Below, in pieces: positions 1 to 8,783 of a DNA stretch of 45,496 nucleotides. Under the pieces are notes generated by a model. That model had not been told where the DNA came from, did not search any database, and worked only from the letters and a program-made list of their open reading frames with translations. Position numbers and translations under genes: made by a program. The stretch is taken from NCBI GenBank assembly GCA_947627345.1, contig CANQVS010000017.1:1-45496 (forward strand), given 5' to 3'. The stretch's first letter is position 1. Every line of letters starts with the position of its first letter. This DNA is from an uncultured Clostridia bacterium (GTDB lineage: Bacteria; Bacillota; Clostridia; Oscillospirales; Acutalibacteraceae).

Positions 1-412
1 TTTTAATGGAATGATCATCTCCTATTTTCTTAATATGTCCGTCATCCCATACTCGGGTAAAACGACAACAGGAAACATCTGCATCATATTTTTCAAGGTT
101 TGATACGAGAATTTCAAACATATCGTTTTCCACAGAGTCGTCAGAATCCACAAATCCTATGTAATCGCCTGTTGACGCGTCAATCCCATAATTTCGCGCG
201 TCGGAAAGCCCGCCATTTTCTTTATGAATAACTTTTATTCTGTTATCTTTTTTTTCCAGTTCTTCACAAATTTCAGGGCAATTGTCATTTGAACCGTCAT
301 CAACAAGGATAATTTCAAGATTTTTATATGTTTGATTTTTTATACTTTCAACGCACGGTATCAAATATTTTTCTACGTTGTAAATCGGAACTATCACTGA
401 CACTTTCTTCAT
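1..412 (-). CDS. Family 2 glycosyltransferase, N-terminal part (runs off the left edge)
   Basis: The reverse complement from the ATG at 412 reads about 137 codons without a stop and leaves the window. It opens with the GT-A fold signature of family 2 glycosyltransferases (MKKVSVIVPIYNVEKYL), followed by a nucleotide-binding LVDDGSND stretch near residue 37 and the metal-binding FVDSDDS motif near residue 88. Such enzymes transfer a sugar from a nucleotide-sugar to a growing lipid-linked glycan at the inner face of the membrane. The start overlaps the end of the upstream membrane-protein gene by 65 bp in another frame; the ribosome binding site is weak (AAGG), so translational coupling is likely. 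It is the last gene seen of the glycan operon that starts near 5352. Sugar specificity cannot be read from sequence. Confidence 0.9.
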   Translation of the reverse strand, partial: MKKVSVIVPIYNVEKYLIPCVESIKNQTYKNLEIILVDDGSNDNCPEICEELEKKDNRIKVIHKENGGLSDARNYGIDASTGDYIGFVDSDDSVENDMFEILVSNLEKYDADVSCCRFTRVWDDGHIKKIGDDHSIK

Positions 413-1736
413 TTTCTGTATCTACGCCTTTCTGTCTAAGCATAATTTCCTGATTTATTGCAAATAAAACTATACAAATATAGGTGAACTTTTCCCTATG
501 TCTGATTACCGTTCCTGCATTGGCAACTCCCCAGCCAAACATTACCATAGCTATAATAACAATAACAACAAGCACAAACATATATGAAGTTATATTATCT
601 TCTGACAGCATTTTAGTAGCTTTTGAACGGTATGTTTTTACGGTTTGTATGACTAAATAAATATAGAAAACTGTACTTCCGAAGAAAGCCAATATATCAG
701 ATAATCCTCTCCACTGCCATGGGAGCGGAGAAAACGCAAAATAAAACGCTCTTATTGGAGTATTAACTATCAAATCCAATAATGGCGGTAAACCCTGAAT
801 ACCAATGACATAAGCACTTCCTCCATACTCTTTTATATCTGTTGTGCCTGTCATAGATTCGACTGTAATTTCACCGCCCATTTTTCTAAGTAAGTCATCT
901 CCAAATACAGAAATAAGGGCAAGAACCGCAAAAATCATGAATACAACTGCAAACAGTCGTACGGTTGTAATGTGCAATTTTCTGTCCTTACTGTTAACGA
1001 GAAACAGAGTGGAAAGTATTCCAACCGCACAGACAATTCCTCCTATATGGAGAATTGATCCCATAGCAGACGATACAACTGAAAAAATAATATTAAATGC
1101 GTTTCCTCTAAACCACCATTTTGTGTAAAAATATAAAGAAAGGATTATAAAAAACGCAATAAACGACTCCTGAAGAAAATATGTTGTAATCATCATAAGG
1201 TTAGGTAAAAAGCAGGCAAAAAACATTGCTCTCTTTTTAATTTTAGCATCCAATCCAAACATACATAAAATTTTGTATATTAATATAACGGAACATAAAG
1301 CCAAAAAAACATGGAAAAATTGAACTGTAAGTTTTTGAACTCCAATAAATCTATAAAATTGCCCAACATAATAAGAATAACTATTAAAATTTACTTCGTT
1401 TGACCTACCTCCAAAAGCAAATGAAACTCCTATATTATGATACCATTCCGCGTCTCCTTCACTATTGGGAAGTATAAATATATCTCGTGCATAAACGTCC
1501 CAAAGCAATATAGCAATCCTTATAAAAAATGAAACTATAACCATAGATTTAATACTTTGTTCAAGTTCAGGGTCTTTTTCATCTCTTATGGAACTGTTAA
1601 TCGCAATACATACTATGATTATGTTTATCAGAAAAGATAGAATCATAAAAACGGAAGTATCTGTTTGTTCTGTTGGATTAGCAAATAAATGATATGAAAT
1701 ACATTCTATCGCAAAAATTATAGCAGTAACTAACAA
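348..1736 (-). CDS. Polytopic membrane protein, probable glycan polymerase or GT-C type transferase
   Basis: A 462-residue, strongly hydrophobic protein with roughly ten to twelve predicted membrane spans and a charged C-terminal tail. Its setting among glycosyltransferases fits a Wzy-type repeat-unit polymerase. An extracytoplasmic acidic segment after the second or third span (SEGDAEWYHNIG, about residue 90) resembles the acidic loop of GT-C glycosyltransferases, so a lipid-phosphate-sugar transferase is the main alternative. The start is a TTG at 1736, chosen because a very good AGGAGGT lies 7 bases upstream. Wzy proteins are poorly conserved, so the assignment rests on topology and context rather than on a diagnostic motif. 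Confidence 0.75.
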   Translation of the reverse strand: MLVTAIIFAIECISYHLFANPTEQTDTSVFMILSFLINIIIVCIAINSSIRDEKDPELEQSIKSMVIVSFFIRIAILLWDVYARDIFILPNSEGDAEWYHNIGVSFAFGGRSNEVNFNSYSYYVGQFYRFIGVQKLTVQFFHVFLALCSVILIYKILCMFGLDAKIKKRAMFFACFLPNLMMITTYFLQESFIAFFIILSLYFYTKWWFRGNAFNIIFSVVSSAMGSILHIGGIVCAVGILSTLFLVNSKDRKLHITTVRLFAVVFMIFAVLALISVFGDDLLRKMGGEITVESMTGTTDIKEYGGSAYVIGIQGLPPLLDLIVNTPIRAFYFAFSPLPWQWRGLSDILAFFGSTVFYIYLVIQTVKTYRSKATKMLSEDNITSYMFVLVVIVIIAMVMFGWGVANAGTVIRHREKFTYICIVLFAINQEIMLRQKGVDTENEESVSDSSDLQRRKIFDTVR

Positions 1737-1776
1737 ATAGACACCTCCTTTTTATTAAAATTTGTATTAAAATAAA

Positions 1777-2511
1777 TTATCTTTTTAATCTTTCAACATT
1801 ATTTGTTCCTATAGTATTTCGAATTAAACCAATTATATATCTTTTACACCTTTTTGAAAATGGAAGATTTGTAATTTTCGAGTTACTCCAACCTTGACTT
1901 TGTCCATAATGATGGATTGTATAACTTTTTTTAGAAGGAACATTAAATATTCTGGAAAAATTATTCGGGCAAAAGTATATTTGCGGATAAATTTTAAATG
2001 TATCTATTGTCTGTTCTTTACCATTTGTTCTTACACCTTTTTTTAAAAAATAATTTGTAATAATATGAGTATTCGTAGTCATATTATAGCTTCCATCTTC
2101 ATTAATAAACAATGCATTATCATAATAATCAAGTAACATTTTGACTACAGAATCATTTTTCTCGGCACCCATAACCGCTGTTATCGGAGAATCCTTTGAT
2201 TCAAAACCGGTAAATGCTTTATTTTCTAAAAATTCATCCAAAGGTTTAAGAACCTCAACATCAGTATCCATATAAATACCACCGCAATTATATAATGCAT
2301 ATAACCTTGCAACATCAGATACAAATGCCCATTTTTTTGCCTCATATGCCTGCTTAGTATAGGCATTTATATTTATGTCAAAATTACTTTCGTTCCATTC
2401 TATAATTTCATATTCAGGACAATACTTCTTCCATGTATTAATATAAGCTTTTATTAATTCAGGTTTTTCATTCCCGCCGAACCAACAATAATGTATTATT
2501 TTAGGTATCAT
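1777..2511 (-). CDS. Family 32-like glycosyltransferase (DXD sugar transferase)
   Basis: A 244-residue protein starting MIPKIIHYCWFGG, the typical opening of the capsular polysaccharide/GT32 sugar-transferase family. The metal- and nucleotide-sugar-binding DXD motif is D82-T83-D84 inside GGIYMDTDVEVLKPL. The reading frame stays open upstream to 2619, but ATG 2511 is preferred: it has AGGAGA at the right distance, and the longer form would overlap the upstream GT2 gene and add residues absent from the family. It probably adds one sugar to the repeat unit on undecaprenyl diphosphate. The donor and linkage are unknown. Confidence 0.87.
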   Translation of the reverse strand: MIPKIIHYCWFGGNEKPELIKAYINTWKKYCPEYEIIEWNESNFDININAYTKQAYEAKKWAFVSDVARLYALYNCGGIYMDTDVEVLKPLDEFLENKAFTGFESKDSPITAVMGAEKNDSVVKMLLDYYDNALFINEDGSYNMTTNTHIITNYFLKKGVRTNGKEQTIDTFKIYPQIYFCPNNFSRIFNVPSKKSYTIHHYGQSQGWSNSKITNLPFSKRCKRYIIGLIRNTIGTNNVERLKR

Positions 2512-2528
2512 ACAATTTCTCCTATTAA

Positions 2529-3578
2529 TTAAACGCCTCTTAACTTGTTCATTATTTTTAGTAACAGTAGAGTTAAAAATATTAGTCTTCTTTTTAGACA
2601 AAGATAAAAAACTTTCCAATATATAGGTAAATAAGAAATTTCAAAATATGATAGCGCTTTAATATAATGACTAAAACTTAAAATATTTTTTAGTTCCTTA
2701 TATTTTTCTTTATAGGTTAACTTTTTATCCTCTGACAAATTCAAGCATAAACCTATCAAGCCTAAACAAACACGGTTTCTTAGCGCAATATAAAATTTCT
2801 CACCTGAATTTGTATCTTTTAAATGTTTTTCAATACGTTTATATAAATTGATCCACTGAGTAATTAATTCTTTTTTATAACTATGTGTTAGGGAATTTTC
2901 ATTTTCCTTTCTGTAATGTGAAAAACAATCTGAAAAGTAAATTGCTTTTTTCACACTTGAGAATATTTGGATATTAAATAAAGCATCCTCTGTTCCGATT
3001 TCTTTAGTATTAATAAATCTATAATTATTTATAATGTCTTTTCTATATAATTTTCCCCATGCCGTTACTAAAGAATCTATTTTCTGTGGTTCCGACAATT
3101 CCTCATCAACAAGTCCTACAAACTTTCTGTACAATCGAATAACATTATTTTCATCCCAGATAATAAACTTTTCATTAAATAACATCGTTTCTTTTGATTT
3201 ATTTGGATACTCTCTTTTATACGGCCACATAATAACATCTGCTTGATAATCAACAGCGAACTCTATTGCTTTCTCAAAAGTATCTGTGTCCATCCAATCA
3301 TCACTATCTACAAAAGCAATATACTCTCCATTTGCAACATCCATTCCTTTGTTTCTTGTTTCGGATAACCCTTGGTTTTTTTGATAAAATGTCTTTATTC
3401 GACTGTCCCTTTTTAAATAAGAATCTATTATTTTCTGTGAATTATCTGTACTTCCGTCATTAATTATAATAATTTCAAGATTTTTATATGTCTGATTACA
3501 AACTGAATCTAAACATTTCTCTAAGTATTTTTCTGTATTATAAACCGGTACAATAACGCTTATTAATTTAGAATCCAT
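2529..3578 (-). CDS. Family 2 glycosyltransferase
   Basis: A 349-residue cytoplasmic transferase. The N-terminal GT-A domain begins with LISVIVPVYNTEKYLEKCL, carries IINDGSTDNS near residue 38 and the D91-S-D-D94 metal motif (FVDSDDWMD). The C-terminal third is basic and rich in aromatic residues, usual for GT2 enzymes that dock on the membrane surface. It closely resembles the partial GT2 at the left edge in its first 100 residues, suggesting two related sugar additions. The 17 bp separating its stop from the next gene and the shared strand put it in the same operon. Donor sugar unknown. Confidence 0.9.
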   Translation of the reverse strand: MDSKLISVIVPVYNTEKYLEKCLDSVCNQTYKNLEIIIINDGSTDNSQKIIDSYLKRDSRIKTFYQKNQGLSETRNKGMDVANGEYIAFVDSDDWMDTDTFEKAIEFAVDYQADVIMWPYKREYPNKSKETMLFNEKFIIWDENNVIRLYRKFVGLVDEELSEPQKIDSLVTAWGKLYRKDIINNYRFINTKEIGTEDALFNIQIFSSVKKAIYFSDCFSHYRKENENSLTHSYKKELITQWINLYKRIEKHLKDTNSGEKFYIALRNRVCLGLIGLCLNLSEDKKLTYKEKYKELKNILSFSHYIKALSYFEISYLPIYWKVFYLCLKRRLIFLTLLLLKIMNKLRGV

Positions 3579-3603
3579 AATTCAAACCCATAAATAAATT
3601 AAA

Positions 3604-4686
3604 TTATTTTATAATCTCTTTCACTGTCTTATCCACTACCATATATTTATCAAATTCATTTTCCATTTTTTTGCGGCCGAGCTCTCCCATTTTTTTTCGT
3701 TCTTCATAGGTTTTGCTCAAAAACTTGTCCATACATTCAGCTAAGGTTTCCACGTCCATCTTTTTGCAAAGATAACCCGTAATTTCTTCATCAACAGCCT
3801 CTCTGCAACCGGGAATATCTGTAGTAATCAGCGCTCTTCCTGTCGAAGCGGCCTCAAGAAGAACATTGCTCATTCCCTCATGATAGCTCGCTAAGACAAA
3901 ACCGTGAGCCGCGGCGTAATACGGTCTGGGATTCGACTGAAATCCGTGAAAAACAATCACACCGTCATCTACAAGCTTTTCAACAACCTCTTTATATTCG
4001 TCTTCAAAGAAACCTACAACGTCAAAAACAACCTTATCCTTATACTTTTCCTTTATAATACGCATTGCGGAAAAGGTCTCGTCAACGCCCTTTTCTTTCA
4101 TAATTCTTCCGAGGTAGAGAATATGTACTCCGCCGTCTTCCGAAGGATACGGTTTAAACTCATAAGAGTCCAAATTGACTCCCGCGCCGTTTAGTACAAC
4201 CTCTTTCTCTTTTTTTACTATACCGCGTTTTACAAATTCACTCGCGTTATATTCATTTTCAAAAAATACGACCTTAGATTTTTTTATACCCGCTTTATAC
4301 ATTTGAGTAGCTAAAAACGCCATAGGCTGACTTTGAAAAGCGGTTCCAAGCCCCTGCACATTAACGCAGTAAGGTATTTTCATTCTCCTGCAAAGAAACC
4401 CTGCGTAAACGTTCGGTTTTATAGAATACGTTATAACCATATCTGGCTTTTCGGATTTAAGAAGTTTTTTATAAAATCTGTATAATCCTAAATCCTCAAA
4501 GGGATTAATTCCTCGTCGGTCAAGCTTCGTATTAATACATCTAAAACCTAATTCTTTAAAATCATCTTCATGACCTAAAAAAGGCATACTTATAACAACT
4601 TCGCCAAAAGTTTTTAGCTTTAACAATAATTCTGTCCTAAACTGCCATAACATATATGAATGATTAGTGATAACCAAAAATTTCAT
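3604..4686 (-). CDS. Family 4 glycosyltransferase (PglA/CapM-like)
   Basis: A 360-residue GT-B fold transferase. The C-terminal half has the retaining GT4 signature: ILYLGRIMKEKGVDE near residue 190, and the E-x7-E donor-site motif in YHEGMSNVLLEAASTGR around residues 268-276, followed by TTDIPGCREAV. The N-terminal acceptor domain (TYSIKPNVYAG, VNVQGLG) resembles enzymes that add the second sugar to a bacillosamine- or N-acetylhexosamine-diphospho-undecaprenol. That fits its place directly after the initiating transferase. Thirty bases separate it from that gene; the ribosome binding site is modest (AAGGA). Confidence 0.9.
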   Translation of the reverse strand: MKFLVITNHSYMLWQFRTELLLKLKTFGEVVISMPFLGHEDDFKELGFRCINTKLDRRGINPFEDLGLYRFYKKLLKSEKPDMVITYSIKPNVYAGFLCRRMKIPYCVNVQGLGTAFQSQPMAFLATQMYKAGIKKSKVVFFENEYNASEFVKRGIVKKEKEVVLNGAGVNLDSYEFKPYPSEDGGVHILYLGRIMKEKGVDETFSAMRIIKEKYKDKVVFDVVGFFEDEYKEVVEKLVDDGVIVFHGFQSNPRPYYAAAHGFVLASYHEGMSNVLLEAASTGRALITTDIPGCREAVDEEITGYLCKKMDVETLAECMDKFLSKTYEERKKMGELGRKKMENEFDKYMVVDKTVKEIIK

Positions 4687-4716
4687 AATCCAAATCCATT
4701 CCTTAATTAGAAAATG

Positions 4717-5352
4717 TTATTTTGCAGACGGTTTATCAGCTAAATCGCCGGATTTTCTAAGTTCACCTGTTCCGCCCTCTACGACACCGTCGCTTTTCAA
4801 AACGCTGAATATAGAGCCAAAGAAACAACGCAAATCAAACAAAAAGCTCAGTTTTTCAACATACTCTCCGTCAAATTTTGCTTTAACGGGAATTTCCAAT
4901 TCATCTCTGCCGTTTATCTGCGCCCAGCCGGTTAAACCGGGTTTCACATTATTAGCGCCGTATTTATCGCGTTCCGCAACCAAATCGTCCTGATTCCATA
5001 AAGCGGGACGGGGTCCTATTATGCTCATCTTTCCCGTAAAAATATCCCATATCTGCGGAAGCTCATCAAAGCTTGATTTTCTTAAAAACTTTCCGACTCT
5101 TGTTATGTATTGGTCGGGATTATCTAACTGATGTGTCGGAATATCGTGCGGTGTCGACATTTTCATAGAACGAAATTTATGTAATGTAAAAAATTCCTTA
5201 TTAAGGCCTACACGCTTTTGAGTAAATAACGCAGGACCCGGGTCGTCAATCTTTATCGCTATAATAATTCCGAGGTAAAGCCACGACAAAATTACAAGCG
5301 CCATAAAAGAAAGTGTAATGTCAATAATTCGCTTAATATATTTAGCGTACAT
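4717..5352 (-). CDS. Initiating phosphoglycosyl transferase (PglC/WcaJ-type sugar transferase)
   Basis: A 211-residue monotopic phosphoglycosyl transferase that moves a sugar-1-phosphate from a UDP-sugar to undecaprenyl phosphate, the committing step of glycan assembly. It has one N-terminal re-entrant hydrophobic segment (residues 8-35), the KRVGLN and LHKFRSM signatures, the catalytic D96-E97 pair in SSFDELPQ, and the IIGPRPAL and KPGLTGWAQ motifs. At 211 residues it is the small, catalytic-domain-only form, like PglC. It is the first gene of the operon, behind a near-consensus promoter and the site GGTGAGGGG. Confidence 0.94.
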   Translation of the reverse strand: MYAKYIKRIIDITLSFMALVILSWLYLGIIIAIKIDDPGPALFTQKRVGLNKEFFTLHKFRSMKMSTPHDIPTHQLDNPDQYITRVGKFLRKSSFDELPQIWDIFTGKMSIIGPRPALWNQDDLVAERDKYGANNVKPGLTGWAQINGRDELEIPVKAKFDGEYVEKLSFLFDLRCFFGSIFSVLKSDGVVEGGTGELRKSGDLADKPSAK

Positions 5353-5440
5353 AAATTCCCCTCACCTAAGCAATACTGCGCATTAAAAGTAAATTTTGTC
5401 AAAAAACGACAAAAAACACAGTATACCACAATCATTTAAT

Positions 5441-5469
5441 ATAATACTACAAAAACAGTTATATGTCAA
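5441..5469 (-). promoter_or_regulatory. Promoter of the glycosyltransferase operon
   Basis: On the minus strand TTGACA (5469-5464), a 17-base spacer and TATTAT (5446-5441) form a near-consensus vegetative promoter about 90 bases upstream of the sugar-transferase start. The leader contains the small inverted repeat TTGTC-N7-GACAA at 5396-5412, a possible operator. Confidence 0.75.
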
Positions 5470-5696
5470 TAAAATTGGTCGTTACATAACATTAAAATAA
5501 TATAAAAATTTATCCATAAATATTATTTAATTTAATAACACAATTTAAAAATTTATTATAATTAATAAGCAAAATAATGTGTGCAAATAAAATAAACTTG
5601 CTTTCTCTTGCTCGCTGTAAACTTTTCACCGTGTTTACAAGGTAAAATATAACACAAATCACTTGATACATAAAAGAATATGTAACACAATTGTCA
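5470..5696. other. AT-rich intergenic region without a convincing gene
   Basis: This stretch is very AT-rich and shows no coding signal on either strand. The only structure seen is a perfect 7-bp inverted repeat, TGTAAAC-N10-GTTTACA (5616-5639), which could be an operator upstream of the glycosyltransferase promoter. Confidence 0.5.
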
Positions 5697-5731
5697 AACA
5701 AAAAAGCGGTAGATCAATAATGCTACCGCTT
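5697..5731 (-). terminator. Intrinsic terminator of the luxE/luxC-like operon
   Basis: A perfect 9-bp stem, AAGCGGTAG (5704-5712) with CTACCGCTT (5723-5731), is followed on the minus strand by a run of T, just downstream of the luxC-like stop. Confidence 0.88.
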
Positions 5732-5753
5732 ATAAAAATCACAAACATAAATT

Positions 5754-6980
5754 TTAACAACTTATATTTATAATCCTTGTCAATTGAGCAAACAAATCAT
5801 AGCCGTCCCAAATAAGATTAAAATCCATTGTTTTTCCAATTGGAACGATACGGTCAACACCCTTAATTCCCGCTTCAATTAAGGGAATAATGTCTTTGCT
5901 ATCTCCTAAAAGTCCGACCGTCTGACAACGTTTATCATTACATACGTTCCTTAAATCCATAATATCATCGCAGTCATATTCAAAGAAAAAACCGCTGTTT
6001 TGCATTAACTCCATAACATTCTCGGACAAATCAGAAACTCTCACACGAACAATCAAATTATCATCGGAGTTCTCAATCCTTGAATTTGAAAAAGCTATCG
6101 CCGACAGATAACTGTTTACGAGTTTATCTATACTCTGTATCGGCTGAAAGGTATATTTTTTACTGATAAGATTATGTAAATTTGCCCAAAAAAGATTTTT
6201 TGCCTTTTCTTTTGAATCTCCAATCCAAACAACCATCCTCGGACTCGTGCATGCATTTTGGTCAGTAAAATAAGTGTCATTATAGAAATCTTCAGCAAAT
6301 CTTTCTTTATTCGTAAGCTCCATATATTTATCGCTATTAATAATTGCCAAAGAATATCTGTCGGAAAAAAGAATCTCCGTACTCCTTGCGGGTAACTCTG
6401 ATTTTCTAATTTCTGCTATCGTAGCATCTCCGCCCCAAACAATTCTTGTATCGCAAATATAAGATAAAGCATCATTTATCCCCTTATCTCTTTCATATCT
6501 GACTAAAACTATATACGGACGTAAATTTTCATATTTCAAAAGAGTTTTATTAATTGAATCAACAATTATCTTTGTCTGCATAAAATCCTTTGACGGTATT
6601 CTGACTACATTGCTGTTACCCGTAATTAATCCTGAAACAAGACTGTACGCGAAATTCACGGGTACATTTGAAGGCGCTATATGAAATGCTGCGCCTCGTC
6701 CAAGGCGTAAATTTTTATCATTAAAATTGTATTTTTCCTTGATTTTTAATACAGATGCTTTTCTTATCCAAAAAGCAAAGGTGATAACATCTGAATAAGC
6801 CCTGCTTGAAACATTACTCATTATATTCTTTGATAAATCATTAAGAAAATTTACCACGCTTTCATCAAACGGTTGTTTTGCGGGAATCTGTGAAAGCATT
6901 TTAAGACATTCAGCGTCACCCGTAAGAAATGTGATTTTATCAAAAACTTCTTTATTTAAATTTTGCTGCATATGTATCAC
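5754..6980 (-). CDS. LuxC-like acyl-CoA/acyl-protein reductase
   Basis: A 408-residue member of the LuxC family (aldehyde-dehydrogenase fold), which reduces an acyl thioester to an aldehyde with NADPH. Visible family features are APSNVPVNFAYSL near residue 100, the nucleotide-binding VWGGDATIAEIR stretch, and the catalytic cysteine C244 in FTDQNACTSPR. The start is GTG 6980, chosen because GAGG lies 5 bases upstream; the next ATG is too far away. It overlaps the luxE-like gene by 29 bp, as expected for subunits of a reductase complex. No luxA, luxB or luxD is present, so light emission is not its role. The substrate acyl group is unknown. Confidence 0.88.
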   Translation of the reverse strand: MIHMQQNLNKEVFDKITFLTGDAECLKMLSQIPAKQPFDESVVNFLNDLSKNIMSNVSSRAYSDVITFAFWIRKASVLKIKEKYNFNDKNLRLGRGAAFHIAPSNVPVNFAYSLVSGLITGNSNVVRIPSKDFMQTKIIVDSINKTLLKYENLRPYIVLVRYERDKGINDALSYICDTRIVWGGDATIAEIRKSELPARSTEILFSDRYSLAIINSDKYMELTNKERFAEDFYNDTYFTDQNACTSPRMVVWIGDSKEKAKNLFWANLHNLISKKYTFQPIQSIDKLVNSYLSAIAFSNSRIENSDDNLIVRVRVSDLSENVMELMQNSGFFFEYDCDDIMDLRNVCNDKRCQTVGLLGDSKDIIPLIEAGIKGVDRIVPIGKTMDFNLIWDGYDLFAQLTRIINISC

Positions 6981-8043
6981 TGCATCCTCTTAATTCAGCG
7001 TTTTTCATTCGCCCCGTAATTTTAAAGTATTTGCCTTTTCTTCCACAGGGGCAGTCATCCTCGCCTAAGATTATCCCTTCATCTTCGGTTATAAGACTGT
7101 GTCCCGGATATGACTCAGGTATAGTGCTTAACACCTGTATAATACCTTTTTCGTTAAAATCACATTCCGAAAAATCTATTGGTCTTCTTGTAATAATATC
7201 TGAGAAAATACTCGCGTGTAAATGACCGCATTCACACTGCATATAAATACATCCTGTCTGCTCAACCATACCGTAATAATCGTGTATAGAATCAAGCCCG
7301 CAAACATTATTGAGCCTTTGATGAAATTCTTCAGGGCTTACAGCTTCATTTACAAGTTTTTTCCAACCTCCGCCGTGAATCATAATTCCATTTGATAAAT
7401 CAAATTTTACTCCTTCTTTTTCAAGACGGATAAGCTCTTTATAAAAATGTTGCCATATCATAAATGTAAAGCCAAATAATAAAATTTTCTGGCCTTTGTA
7501 CTTCAAAAGAAAATCTCGCATTGCATCTACATCAAGCTTCATATCATCATCAAGAGCGTAAATTTTCTTTGAGCCGAACATTGAAAATCCGAGGATGCCC
7601 GCTCCTCTCGCCGAAAACATCATTCTATTTTTTACTACGCTCGGACAGTCAATAATAATCATCGGCATTCTTGACGAACCCGTAAAGGACGAAACAATTT
7701 TAACCATTGCTTTTTGCTGATTGGAGGATGTCGTCCTGTCGAGAAAAATTTTGCTTACAGCCTGTCCCGTTGTTCCTGAAGAAGTCATTGTCTTTACAAT
7801 TTCGCTCTTGTCTACTGACTTGAGTTCCAACTCCTTAAACAAACGCACGGGCAGAAACGGTAAGTCCTTATATGATTTAATACTGTCAACTTTAAAATCA
7901 ATACTATCCAAAATACGGCTGTATTCGGGACAGTTTTCCTTATGAAATTTAGTAAGCTTAATAAGCCTGTCATTAAGAAGTTTCTCTTTATCCTCTTTAT
8001 TGAGAGAGTACGGAGGTATTTCTAATATGTTTTCAAAATTCAT
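6952..8043 (-). CDS. LuxE-like acyl-protein synthetase
   Basis: A 363-residue adenylate-forming enzyme of the LuxE family, which activates an acid with ATP and holds it as a thioester for the LuxC partner. The phosphate-binding loop is TMTSSGTTGQAVSK near residue 86, and HDYYGMVEQTGCIY corresponds to the adenylate motif. A C-terminal Cys (C354 in RGCSDTYAAKFK) sits nine residues from the end, where bioluminescence LuxE proteins carry their acylated cysteine. The start has AGGAGA 6 bases upstream. The family is also found in glycan clusters; its neighbours (ACP, ligase, SDR) suggest the acid is delivered from a carrier protein. Confidence 0.9.
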   Translation of the reverse strand: MNFENILEIPPYSLNKEDKEKLLNDRLIKLTKFHKENCPEYSRILDSIDFKVDSIKSYKDLPFLPVRLFKELELKSVDKSEIVKTMTSSGTTGQAVSKIFLDRTTSSNQQKAMVKIVSSFTGSSRMPMIIIDCPSVVKNRMMFSARGAGILGFSMFGSKKIYALDDDMKLDVDAMRDFLLKYKGQKILLFGFTFMIWQHFYKELIRLEKEGVKFDLSNGIMIHGGGWKKLVNEAVSPEEFHQRLNNVCGLDSIHDYYGMVEQTGCIYMQCECGHLHASIFSDIITRRPIDFSECDFNEKGIIQVLSTIPESYPGHSLITEDEGIILGEDDCPCGRKGKYFKITGRMKNAELRGCSDTYAAKFK

Positions 8044-8084
8044 TATATATCTCCTACAAATACAAATTCTTCGTGGGATATTTG

Positions 8085-8756
8085 TTAAAAAACTTTTTTA
8101 TCTTCGTTCTTTTTAAGTATTCTGGCAGGATTACCAATTGCGACATACTCGTCACCAATATCCTTATATACAGAGGACGACATCCCTATGACTGTATAAT
8201 CGCCAATAGAAACCTGTTGAATGACGCAACAGTTCATACCGAGAAAAGTATATTTTCCGATATGCACACCACCCGCTAATGTGCAGGATGGTGATATAAC
8301 GCTTCCCTCTTCAATAAAGCAATCGTGTCCTAAATGAACAAGAAATTGAATCACCGCGTAATCATTTATTGTAACATTACATGAAATAGAAGCGGTACGT
8401 TGTATCACAACGCCTTTACCGATTTTTGTAGTTTTCGGAATATATACGTCCGGATGGATAAGAGTTGCAGGAGTCCAACCTACGGACTCTATTGTTTTCG
8501 CAACTCTTTCACGCACTGCAGGCTCTCCTAAGGCAATTACAATATCAAGATTTTTACCGTAACGCTGTAAAGCATTATCAAATGAAATAACCTCAATATC
8601 ATTAATTATTTTTTTATCTCCGTCTTTTATATATTCACTGTCGACAATAAAAATAAATTCATTCCATTTAGGTGTTTCATCGTTAATCTGTTTTGCAAGC
8701 TCGGCTATTTCTCTTCCAAATCCACCTGCTCCGTATATAGCAAGAGTTTTATTCAT
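8085..8756 (-). CDS. NeuD/PglD-type sugar O- or N-acyltransferase
   Basis: A 223-residue protein with two parts. Residues 1-85 form a Rossmann-like NeuD N-terminal domain (KTLAIYGAGGFGREIAEL). Residues 95-210 form a left-handed beta-helix of hexapeptide repeats (IGKGVVIQ, IGKYTFLG, IGDYTVIG) with the catalytic-type HLGHDCFIEEG stretch. Family members transfer an acetyl group to sialic acids or to UDP-4-amino sugars. Start ATG 8756 is chosen because the open frame further upstream contains the GGAGG ribosome site itself. Within this operon an unusual acyl donor instead of acetyl-CoA is possible but not shown. Confidence 0.88.
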   Translation of the reverse strand: MNKTLAIYGAGGFGREIAELAKQINDETPKWNEFIFIVDSEYIKDGDKKIINDIEVISFDNALQRYGKNLDIVIALGEPAVRERVAKTIESVGWTPATLIHPDVYIPKTTKIGKGVVIQRTASISCNVTINDYAVIQFLVHLGHDCFIEEGSVISPSCTLAGGVHIGKYTFLGMNCCVIQQVSIGDYTVIGMSSSVYKDIGDEYVAIGNPARILKKNEDKKVF

Positions 8757-8783
8757 AACATCCTCCAAAATTTTATATTTATA

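Noticed and set aside
5510..5701. 63-codon minus-strand frame in the gap upstream of the glycosyltransferase promoter
   Set aside because: AT-rich random-looking sequence without ribosome site, overlapping the luxC-operon terminator.
5754..8043. Bioluminescence operon
   Set aside because: LuxC- and LuxE-like genes occur without luxA, luxB or luxD, and the neighbours are carrier-protein and glycan enzymes.
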